Origin: Balamuthia mandrillaris
Taxonomy: Eukaryota > Discosea > Longamoebia > Balamuthiidae
Assembly: GCA_031835245.1 (NCBI GenBank)
Contig: JAVKOQ010000184.1
Location: 42,623 to 106,622 of the forward strand
Reading direction: 5' to 3'
Length of the DNA stretch: 64,000 bases
The notes under the pieces are model-generated. The model made no database searches, was not told the origin of the DNA, and saw only the letters and a list, made by a program, of their open reading frames with translations. A program made the position numbers and the translations under genes. Below are positions 1 to 9,043 of the stretch, one piece after another (position 1 is the first letter of the stretch; every line of letters begins with the position of its first letter).

Positions 1-602
1 GGATGAGCAGTGCGCAGCCGAACGGAACGAACGAGAAGCACGTGTGAATGACCATCAGCCCAAAAACGGAGGTGGAGGCACAAAGCAATGCCACCAGGTC
101 ATCCCCATCAAAGTCGCAAAACTTCCCTTCATCGTAAACATTCAAACAGTCGCGGCCTAAACTGGCCATCGTCGCGATGCCCCAAGCCCCAACGCCCGTC
201 GTCACCACGAACATCCACAGGAGGGACACCCCAAACGCCAACTTGCAGAGCAGAACTTAGAGTCTTTGGGAGGGTGCCATTTTCGAAAGGGAATGCCCTC
301 TCCGATGAAAGGGTTTGCAGCGGAGGACGAAGGAAGCTAAGTCACAGAGAAGCTGGAACAGAGGATAGCGATGAGGTTGGCAGCCACAGCGGCGCAGGTG
401 AAGAGGAAGCCGTGCTGGTCGTCTTCGCAGTGGGTGTCAAGCAGGTTCTGTTTGCGCAGGAGCGTAAACAGAGAGAGAAACAGTACTGTTCGCAGAACGA
501 AGAGTTACGCACCAACTAAAGGAAGAGAGAGCAAACAAAGAGAGGACGTTTACCTGCCACGAAACCGGCACCATGGATGAAGTGTTGGACGCTGATCAAC
601 AT
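1..602 (-). CDS. Four-TM membrane protein, copy A (cut by window edge)
   Basis: Minus-strand gene whose 3' end lies outside the window. Exon 1 is 602-554 and starts MLISVQHF. Exon 2 starts near 510 after a CAG acceptor. The product aligns along its length with the next gene upstream (800-1608): same short first exon, same intron phase, a matching helix after LFTLLRK, and an extracellular-type loop with spaced cysteines (CLNVYDEGKFC here, CMELYEEGKLC there). Exon 2 meets a stop (GTGACTTAG) near 320. The reading frame resumes at about 253 after a CAAG, so I infer a further intron there. I do not recognise the family. Four hydrophobic segments with a Cys-containing loop recall tetraspanin or claudin topology, but no diagnostic motif is seen. 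Confidence 0.6.
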
Positions 603-799
603 CCTTTTTCTCCACGCCCAGAGGCAAGGCTGGTGGGTCCGTACTTTCGAAAAGGTGAAAAGCAAACAACCTTTCTCCTCCTTTTCGTTGTTTGACGAAG
701 GCGGTGCAGCAATACACCACATCTGGTGCACAACACATGCAACAAAACAAACAGGCCAAGATTTATTGCTGCGACAATCATGAAAGAAAGCTATCCATC

Positions 800-1608
800 T
801 CATGCCGTCTCAAGCAAAGGAGTTGCTTCGTTGTCCTCTGCGCTCTTTCCATCACTACCACTCTCACTGCCTGCAAGAGCGATCCCACCGGCTCTTCTCG
901 CTGCTATCCGCCTCTTGCCGGCCCGAACCAAATAAATGATTGCATAGACGAAACCGACCGCTATGGTCAAGACCAACGGAAGCAGAAGAAAGATGGTGTG
1001 GATGATGATGAGGCCGTAGAGACTTGTGGATTCGCAGACGATGCCTAGGGGCTCCGTGTGGATATCACAGAGCTTGCCTTCCTCATAGAGCTCCATGCAT
1101 GACCCTATGCCGATGTTCACCAACAGGGAGATGCCCCAAAAGCCCAAACCAGAGGTCACACCGTAGCCCCAAAGAAAGGAGCAGAAGAAAGCCACATCCA
1201 ACAACATTTCTTTGGCACTCTGAGCGGAACAACGCCACCAAGACAAGAAGTTGCTGAGCGCTGAACTAGAGCCTGAGCTTGCAGAGGAAGTTGTCTTCTT
1301 AGCAGAGCGTGAGAGGATAAATATTAAACAGACCACGGCTAAGACGTTAGAGACCAGAGCGATTGTCACGAAAGCGAAGCCGTGGTGCTCGTGGTCGCAG
1401 TCCGTGTTGACCACGTCCCGTTTGCGGATGAGCGTCACGAGGGACATGACCAGCACTGTAGCAGACGTGGGTTAGGTTAGTTGAAAAGGACGAGAAGAGG
1501 TAAAGCGGAAGATAAAGAAGCACAGCGAGAATGGCTCAGAAACAGAAAGCAAGACTCACCTACGAAGATAATCACGAGGTGACATAGGTGGTGGGCAGTG
1601 TTACTCAT
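800..1608 (-). CDS. Four-TM membrane protein, copy B
   Basis: Exons 1608-1560 and 1455-800 join in phase to a 234-residue protein. The first exon encodes only MSNTAHHLCHLVIIFV, the start of helix 1. Further hydrophobic stretches lie around residues 39-61, 86-116 and 140-175, giving four membrane segments. A hydrophilic loop between helices 3 and 4 holds two cysteines (CMELYEEGKLC) and a third further on. The C-terminus is basic, then Ser/Gly/Glu-rich, ending in a dileucine-like TPLLETA. It is a tandem duplicate of the gene at 1-602 in the same orientation. Function is unknown. A plasma-membrane or endosomal location is inferred only from topology and the tail. Confidence 0.75.
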
Positions 1609-2316
1609 CTTTCTTGTGTTTTCGTTGCGGTTCTGGTTTGTTGAAAGGACAGACACAGAGGGAATAAAAGGGTGACTCCGAATACTGTGGAAAACTCGCT
1701 GTTTCTCTTTTCTTTTTGCTTTTCGTTCATAATTAACCAGCCATCCCTCTCCTATTGGGCAGGGCAGGTACACGAAAGTCTCCGTAATTGGCTTACAGCT
1801 AATCTGGTAAACTCTGAAAAAAACGTATATTATAGTTATAACGTTTATATATTATTAAACGCTTTTTCTTTGCAGTGGGCAACTTTGGTCGCGGGAAAAA
1901 TTTGTCCACCGCTGTAGCGACGGTTTTTTTTTCATTACGTCTCAAGCAACGGTGTTACCCATGTTCGTGGTTTGTTGGAGTAAGGTGATCTTAGATGGAC
2001 AGGGGGATGCGTGTGTCCTCTTCGACACGGGCCAAAGGCAAGCTAGGCCGGTTTTTTTCCTGTTCGTTTGCCTTTATAATCTTGACCAGTCCATCAGTCA
2101 TTGCAAAATGGGCCCACAATTTATTTTGTCGTTACGTAAAATAAATTAAATATTATGCAATTCCTCAGATAACTAAAACGCCAAAAATATCTCAGATGCT
2201 TAACATTCCAAAAATGCTAATCATTCCAATCTTAATCTAATCGCCAGATCGAATTTCATAAAAGAGCCATAAAAAAGCGTAGAGGAGAGAAGAGGAGAGG
2301 TTCATCGCCCTTCTTC

Positions 2317-2365
<49 letters not shown>

Positions 2366-2466
2366 CCACAACGCCCCTTTTACCATCTCCTTCTAGAAAA
2401 GAGTTTTTTCTCTCTGTCTCATGCTCAACAAAAAAAAAAAAAAATAACAAAACAAAACGATCAAGG
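1609..2466. other. Intergenic spacer with (CT)n tract
   Basis: No gene that I can support. AT-rich sequence between the divergently transcribed four-TM gene and the channel gene. It contains a (CT)n tract at about 2319-2362, 100 bases before the channel start codon, probably in its 5' leader. Confidence 0.6.
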
Positions 2467-3882
2467 ATGAGGAAAGCCAAGAAGCAGAACAACAATGACG
2501 TAGCGGTTTCTTCTTCCGGGAGGGAGAAGCAAAAAAAAGTGGTGGTGGTGGAAGAGGACGAAGAAGAAGAAGGGAGCAACAGCAGCGAAGCAACAACAAC
2601 ACAACCCACGAGCGATAGAATTTCGGAGGGCTACAGCTCCGATGAGGACGAGTCTTCCGAAGATGAAGAGGACATGATTGAAGAAGTCCATCTTTCGGAT
2701 GAAGAAACTGACGAAGATGAAGCAAAGGAGGAATACCTTCGCGAACAACAGGAACAAGTCAAAGCCAAAGAGAAAGCAGAAGATCAGCAGCTCCACCACC
2801 AACGCCAACAAAAACGTGGCGGTGACGGCGGTGGCGGCAGTCTCTTTGTTCAACACATCAAACGGGTCATGCTGGAGCAACAGCTGCAAAAACAGAAGCA
2901 ACAGTCGGCCGAGGACGCGCTTGCTCCCCCCATCAACAGCACCCTCAACAACCGTCGAAGGGTCTCCATCCCCTTTGTCGCCGCGGACACGAAAACCACC
3001 GCTTTGGCGAACGAGGCCGGAGAGGAAGACGCACAAGAAGAAGAACAGCAAAGCTCTTTTCCGGGGTCTCCCGTGCTGAGTTCCATTTTTCGCACCTTCT
3101 CCGGCCCGCTTTACTCCGCGTTCAACAGCGAAGACCCGACCGCCATTTCTTCCTCTTCGTCCTCCTCTTCTTCTGCCTGTACGTTCCCTCACCTTCCGCT
3201 CCATCTCAAAAAACAACAACAGAAAAAACAAACGCAGCGGCTTCTCTCGCAAAGCTGTAAAGGCCCTACGCTTCGGCCAGGAACAACGAGTTGGAGGGCC
3301 AAAGCTCTTCAGTCTTCTCTTTCATCTTCCTCTTCAACCGTAAGAACTGGAACAAAAACGAAAACAAACGAGGAAACCGAAGACGAAGAAGCAAACGGTT
3401 CTTCTTTTTCATCAGCTTCATCAAACTTGAACGGCTCAACAAAAGAAGAAGAAGCCACACAAGAAACTGACGAAACGGAAGACGACAGCCTCTCTACTTC
3501 TGCTCCCTCTTCTTCCTCTTCTTCAGTTCCAAGTTCAAGCAGAAAACTGAGGTCGCTTATGACGGTGGCAGGAGCGGCCATGTGGCTTCAAAAGCAACCT
3601 GCCATCACCAAGAAACGTCCGACTGTTATTCACCCAAAGAGCGCCTTTGCCTTCAACTGGAACCTCTTCATGTTTGCTGCGTTGACGTACATGGCGGTGT
3701 CCGTGCCCTACGGGTCTGCTTTCACGGATGAGTTTGTTGGAGGGAGGCTTTCCTGGCAGGAGGTCCTTGTCGATATTATACTAGTTGTGGATATTTGGGT
3801 CAACATGCATAAGACTTTTATGGGTTTGTGTTACCTCCTTTGGTTCTCTTGTCATCACTAGTTCCACTTCTCTCCCCTCCCC

Positions 3883-3923
<41 letters not shown>

Positions 3924-5686
3924 AACGGTCCGTTTTACAGATCAATCAGGAACATATGTAGGAGATCACAAACGGATTCGAAGCAACTATATTCGAAGTT
4001 GGTTTGCAGTAGATCTTTTGTCGGTGTTGCCTGTTCAGTACGTGTACCTGTTTTTGGGGATTTGCCTTCCTTCAGGACTCTCTTCGCAGGTTCACCTCTT
4101 TCTTGCCATTCTCTATCGTTTGTTGAAGCTGGTGAAGCTGCTTCGCTTCGTATCGTACCTGGGCGTGCTAGAGAACGATCGACGCTTCAACCAGGGCCTA
4201 CTTCGTTTCTTCGAGTTGAACTTGGTTGTCTTTCTTATTGCGCATTGGATAGGGTACATTATCTAGCTCTTATTTTTTTTTAAAAAAAACCCCTTTGCAC
4301 TTGATCTTCCTTCACCAAAACTGACTTCATCTTTTGATGCACCAGGTGCATCTGGTTTCTGTTCGGAAGGATTGAAGGCTTTGGTATCAACGATTTTGTT
4401 CCACCAGCAGAAATGGAGCGAGCGGACACCACCATGCAAGTGCTAACCGCGTTTTATTGGGCTTTCACGACCATGACCGGAGCTGGCAAAGATTTGGAGC
4501 CTCAAAACAAAATTGAAATGTTTTTCTCAAGTTTGTTTTTGCTATGCTCTCTTTTATTCTTTCTTCCTTTCTTGTCGTATTCTTTTTCGCTCACCATTCT
4601 TGTTTTGCAGTTGCTGTGATATTTGTGGGTATATCAACGTACGCTACCATCATTGGCAACGTGGGCTCTCTCATTTCCAACTTTGACTCGAGCAGCGTTA
4701 TTTACCGCCAGGTTTCCCTTCCTATTGTTTTCATTCTCCTTTTCTTTCAATCTAACGCTCACTTTTTTTCCCGTTCAAACAACCGAACAAAAAGAAAATG
4801 GACGACATAGCAACGTACATGCGGTACAGAAAGCTGCCACAAAAGCTACAGGAGCGCATCACCAACTACTACGAATACTTGTGGACTCGCAAGAAGGGTT
4901 TGGTAAGTCTTTCTTCTTCCTTTTTTTTCTAATTTCATTTTCTTCTCTCTTTCTCTCTCTCTCTCCCCTCTCCTCTTGTGTTTCCGATATCGGAGTGTTT
5001 GAAAGAAAATTAAACAAAACACAACAAAAGGATGAAGAAGGAATCTTTTCGGATCTCCCAGAGTCATTAAGAACAGAAGTAGCAATGTTCCTGAATATGG
5101 ACATCTTGAAAAAAGTGCCCTTCTTCACTAGCTGCGGACCTGACTTTACTTCCATGCTCGTTACAATGCTTAAGCCTCGAGTTTGTGCTCTTCTCCTTCT
5201 CTTCTTCCTTCTGTGCTCCTTCTCATAAATTCTGTCCTTAAATACAAGGTAAGTGTGCCGGGAGAGTATTTGATCCGACAAGACAGCCTGGGCAACGAGA
5301 TGTACTTCCTCTCCTCCGGTTACGTTGAAGTTCGCATCAATGGAGAGTTGGTAAAGATTCTCGGTGCTGGCAGCTTCTTCGGAGAATATTCCCTGCTCTT
5401 CCGCGAGAAGCGAACGGCCAATGTCAAGACTTTAACTTACTGCGATCTCTTCGTCTTGACAGCCAAGGACTTTAACCGCGTGTTGAAGGAGTTCCCAGAG
5501 TTCGAGTCGTTGATTCGAACTACGGCGTTGAAGCGGAGGAACGCTGATCGTGCGAGGAGAGCGAGAATGAAGGAGCAGAACGAGTTGGAGGTAAAGCAGA
5601 AGACAAAGAAGCAGTTGGAGCAACAATTGAAGCTAGTGAAGGAAGGGAAGAAGCCAGTGAATCTTAATGCTTCTTCTGGATCTTGA
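2467..5686 (+). CDS. Cyclic-nucleotide-binding voltage-gated cation channel (CNG/HCN/KCNH superfamily)
   Basis: Seven exons (2467-3823, 3941-4253, 4346-4530, 4611-4711, 4795-4902, 5031-5180, 5249-5686) close in phase to 883 residues. About 390 N-terminal residues are disordered, rich in Glu, Ser and Gln. S1 to S6 follow. S4 carries regularly spaced basic residues (YRLLKLVKLLRF). The C-linker begins YRQKMDDIATYMRYRKLPQK, a close match to CNG/KCNH C-linkers. A cyclic-nucleotide-binding domain has the phosphate-binding cassette pattern FFGEYSLL followed by RTANV. The tail is basic and coiled-coil-like. The pore reads TTMTGAGKDLEP, so the GYG potassium filter is absent; it lines up best with the CNG pore TTIGETPPP but with Lys for the key Glu. 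It probably resides in the plasma membrane and is gated by cAMP or cGMP; ion selectivity is uncertain. Confidence 0.9.
3884..3920 (+). repeat. (CT)n in intron 1 of the channel gene
   Basis: Dinucleotide tract just upstream of the acceptor (exon 2 starts at 3941), on the sense strand, where it can serve as the polypyrimidine tract. Confidence 0.9.
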
Positions 5687-5865
5687 GAACAGAAGAATGG
5701 ACGTAGAGGTGGAGGACTGAATGGATGTTTGGTTGTGTTTTGTAGACACTTCCAGGACGAGGAAAAAAAGAGAACAAGAGGAAATAAAATGGTTTGCCGA
5801 TGGAAGCACCAAACTTCTTCCAGGTTTGTCGTTTCTCTCTTGCATCTGTTGCGTTTCCTTCTCTT

Positions 5866-7176
5866 TCAATCGAAGGTTTCCTCCTCAACAATTTCTTCCT
5901 CTTCGTTAGTGGGAGAGAACATGAATCCACCTCCCTCATCGCCTTGTTCTTCCTCCTCTTCATCATTATCAAGAAACTGCGCCCATCTGGAGCTTGCACT
6001 TTGGGCAGCTGAAACGCTTTTGTTGCTCTTGTTAAGGACGTTCGTTGTGGTAACGAAGGAAGAAGCGAAAGAAGATGGTGCAGAGGAAGCATCTCCCAGA
6101 GGAAGTGATGCCGATTTGTTTGTTGTTCGGTTGAAAGATGAAGCAGACAAGGATGAGGTTGGTTTTTGTTGGAAGGATGATGAAGCAGCAGAAGAAAGAG
6201 ATTGCAGAGGAGCAGCAGGAGGAAGAGGTTGACGTTGTGCGTATGTTCGAGTTGAGTGCAATGATGAGGAAGCAGTGGCAGCATTCAACATATTTCCGCC
6301 AGAAGCAGAGGCATGAGGAGCAGAGGATAATGAAGAACTGGGAGGGATAGATGACCCTCTTCCAACTGCTCCTCCTCCTCCTCCTCTTGCTCCAGTTCCA
6401 ACATACTTTGGCACAGAAACAGGTTTTCGTGAACGATAGCTGGAGGAAGAAGCCCGTCTTCTATCGATCTCCTCCGTCCCATCATCCTCATCAGCAGCAT
6501 ACCTGGCGCGACGAGGCCGTTTGTTGTTGTTGCTGTTGCTCTTCAGCAGTTTCGTTTTGTACTTTTCAGGAAGTTCGGTGAGAGAGACGGATAACAGGCT
6601 CTCCGTTGTCGCTTCGTTCCTTTTGTTGTTGTTGATCGTTGTGGCAGCAAACGACTGAGCCCAACCGTCTTGTGGTGGAGTGTCCTTTGGTGGTTGCAGT
6701 CTTTCTTGTTCCCTCTCGCTTAGAAAAGCGTTCCATTTGCTGTTCTTTGGTTGTGCTTCTTCTTCTTCTTCGTTCTCCCCTCCGCTGTGCTCCTCTTCTT
6801 CATACTCCTCTTCTGCTTCCGGTCCTTTTCGCTTTCTGCTCCGTTCCTCCTCCTCGGCTTTTCCTTTGTCCATGTTGTACTTTTGGACTATGAGGCGAAG
6901 GTCTTTGGCGTTGTAAGACATCGCATAGAGCTTTTGTTGTTTTAAAAAGAAAAAGAAGAAGAAGAACAGAAGAAGAACAGAAGAAGAAGAGGAAGAAGGC
7001 TTCGGATTACTCTCACACTCGAAAACAAAAAAGTGATGGGATGAGATGGGAACCTTTTTGAAGGATTGTTTCTCATGGCACACTTTGCAAACCCACTGCT
7101 TGCTCTTCTTCTTCTGGATGACCTGAAAGAGCCCACACGTCGGGCTGTAGCACTTGACCACTTGGAACTCGGGCAT
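5866..7176 (-). CDS. MRNIP: MRN complex-interacting protein homologue (MRNIP-like)
   Basis: Exons 7176-7054 and 6930-5866 join in phase to 395 residues. The 123-nt intron has no stop and a multiple-of-three length, so an unspliced reading is also open. The N-terminus has a zinc ribbon, Cys9-X4-Cys14 and Cys30-X2-Cys33, in the context CGLFQVIQKKKSKQWVCKVC followed by EKQSF. After the intron comes SYNAKDLRLIVQKYN. Both match the animal MRNIP N-terminus (RLFQ...KWTCKACGEKQSF, then an RRHVQKLN-type helix). Also shared are internal SKWNAFL and SRWAQFLD segments and an acidic C-terminal end. The rest is low-complexity Ser/Pro/Gly/Glu. In animals MRNIP helps the MRE11-RAD50-NBS1 complex at DNA damage and stalled forks, so a nuclear genome-maintenance role is inferred. 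Confidence 0.8.
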   Translation of the reverse strand: MPEFQVVKCYSPTCGLFQVIQKKKSKQWVCKVCHEKQSFKKVPISSHHFFVFECESNPKPSSSSSSVLLLFFFFFFFLKQQKLYAMSYNAKDLRLIVQKYNMDKGKAEEEERSRKRKGPEAEEEYEEEEHSGGENEEEEEAQPKNSKWNAFLSEREQERLQPPKDTPPQDGWAQSFAATTINNNKRNEATTESLLSVSLTELPEKYKTKLLKSNSNNNKRPRRARYAADEDDGTEEIDRRRASSSSYRSRKPVSVPKYVGTGARGGGGGAVGRGSSIPPSSSLSSAPHASASGGNMLNAATASSSLHSTRTYAQRQPLPPAAPLQSLSSAASSSFQQKPTSSLSASSFNRTTNKSASLPLGDASSAPSSFASSFVTTTNVLNKSNKSVSAAQSASSRWAQFLDNDEEEEEQGDEGGGFMFSPTNEEEEIVEEETFD

Positions 7177-7326
7177 CTTCCTTCTTTGTGGGATTATTTT
7201 TAATTATTATTATTTTTTATTCACCCAAAATTTTTCTTCGAATTTTTAACGTTGAATAAAAATTTGGAATTTCTTTATACAAAAAATATAATAATAAAAT
7301 AAAAATACAGTTTTTATTCCACTTCT

Positions 7327-8688
7327 CTAAGAAGACGATGCCTCTCCCTCTCCTTTTGCCTTTACTCTTTCTTCTTCGTCTTCTTCTGCTGCAGAGCGAA
7401 TGACCCGCAGCACCCTTCGCTTGCCGACATCGTACTCGAACACGGTGGCGCGGCGGGCACGCTCCAGGTAGTTGGCGGCGTTGACGAAGGTGATGCCGTG
7501 CCGCTCCTCCACGCCGTGGGCGTCGTGCACGTGGCCAAAGACGTGGACCTTGGGGCGGACCTCCTCGCGCACGGCTTGGAGCAGGGCCGGGCAGCCCATG
7601 GCCCGCCCGCGGTAGCCGTCCAGCACGGTCTGGGGGGGCTGGTGCGTGACCAGGAAGTCGATGGCGTTGCCCCTGGGGACCCTCCCCCATTTCTCGTGGA
7701 GGGCGGGGCTGTTGGAGGGGAGGGCAAAGGAGAGGCCCATGGAGCCCACCCTGGAAAGAGAGAGAACAACATGGAAAAGGAAGGAGAGAGGGAGAGAAAC
7801 AGGTCAGAAGAAGAATAAAACTGAAAGAAGAAGAAGAAGAAGAAGAAGAAGAAGAAGAAGAAGAACAAGAAGAAGAAGAAGAAGAAGAAGAACAAGAACA
7901 AGAAGAAGAACAAGAAGAAGAAGAAGAAGAAGAAGAACAAGAAGAAGAAGAAGAAGAAGAAGAACAAGAACAAGAAGAAGAACGAGAAGAAGAAGAACAA
8001 GAAGAAGAAGAACAAGAAGAAGAGACACTAAGAACAGAAAATAAAGTACAAACTTTGTGTAGAAGTATCCAAGCTTTGGCAAGAGAAATATCCGTTTCCG
8101 GCCAATCCAAGGAGAGCCATAGATCGTGATCCTGTCCTCCTCTTCCTCTTCTTCCTCCTCCTCCTCGTTCTCTCGTTCTGCAGCAGCGTCATCCGAAGAG
8201 GAGGAGGGTGGGTCATGCGGCCTTTTCTTTCTTCTCTTCCTTCTCCTGCCATTGCTGCTGTCGTTCTTCCCTTTGAGCTCCGACCAGGTGAAGGTCACCG
8301 CCGAGTCCTGCAGGTAACAGGCATTGCTGAGGACGGCCTGGATCTTGGTGGGGTCCTCGTGCATGGGGTAGAGGGCAGCCTCGTGGTTGCCGCAGACCAC
8401 CACCTTGTGGCGGTGCGGCAGGCGACCGAGCCAGGCGTTGAACTCCTCGGTCTGGGAGAGGGGTCCCCTCGTGGTGAAGTCGCCGCAGTGGATCAAGAGA
8501 TCGCCGTCGGGCACGTCCACCGTTTCGTGGAGGCAGTGCGTGTCGGAGAGGCAGACCACCCGTATCACCTTTTTCGTCTTCTTCTTCTTGTTGAACCCTC
8601 CGTCTCCTTCCGCCGGTTCAGCTGTGGTTTCCTTGTCCTTCTTCTTCTTCCGTCCTCTGGTTGAGTCTGTGCTTTCTTTGTCCTTCAT
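7327..8688 (-). CDS. Calcineurin-like metallophosphoesterase (MPPED-type)
   Basis: Exons 8688-8054 and 7750-7327 join in phase to 352 residues. After a lysine-rich, probably disordered N-terminus the metallophosphoesterase motifs follow in order: LSDTHC, HCGDFT, CGNHEAAL, VTHQPP and the metal-binding FGHVHDAHG. The arrangement and the IYGSPW segment resemble MPPED1/2 (239FB) proteins, which are dimetal phosphodiesterases with weak cyclic-nucleotide activity. An acidic Ser/Glu-rich insert interrupts the domain between GNHE and IYGSPW. The 303-nt intron is filled by a GAA/GAAC microsatellite. The substrate cannot be told from sequence. The start is the only ATG ahead of the domain. Confidence 0.85.
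7826..8033 (-). repeat. Compound (TTC)n/(TTG)n microsatellite in intron
   Basis: About 200 nt of GAA and GAAC units on the plus strand, hence TTC-rich on the sense strand of the phosphoesterase gene. It fills most of the intron 8053-7751. Confidence 0.9.
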
Positions 8689-9043
8689 GCTCGCCCGGCC
8701 CTTTGTGTGCTGTTTTTTTTTTTTTAAGTGTTCTATATTACAAGTTTCATGTCGTCCTGATTAAACTGTCATGTCGTCTCGAGATACATCCATGACGACG
8801 TGAGTACAAGAAATCTCTTCTCCTCGCTCATGTCCTGGCTCATGTCCCAATATAGCATCGCGAAAGCGCAAAAAAAGAAATAAAAGCACAAAAAAAGAAC
8901 TCAAGCGAACGCTCTCTTCTTTCTTCCCGCAACTTGCAAGGAAAGAAGAAGACTTTTACCTTTTTGTACATAAAAAAAAAGTTTTATATACCAACAGGCC
9001 CGAAAGAAAGAGATAAATAATAGCTATTTGGTGTTCGACAAAA
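8689..9043. promoter_or_regulatory. Bidirectional promoter region with TGTCGTC motifs
   Basis: Spacer between divergent genes. It carries ATGTCGTC at about 8749 and again at 8771, and the reverse form CATGACGACG at about 8790. The same motif recurs in other spacers of the window. No coding potential seen. Confidence 0.45.

Noticed and set aside
2461-3252. 263-codon minus-strand frame opposite the channel N-terminus
   Set aside because: Complement of a Glu/Ser/Gln-rich region; composition typical of shadow frames, no motif.
7646-8044. Arg-rich (RRRRR) reading frame through the GAA tract
   Set aside because: Microsatellite in an intron of the opposite-strand gene; pure repeat translation.
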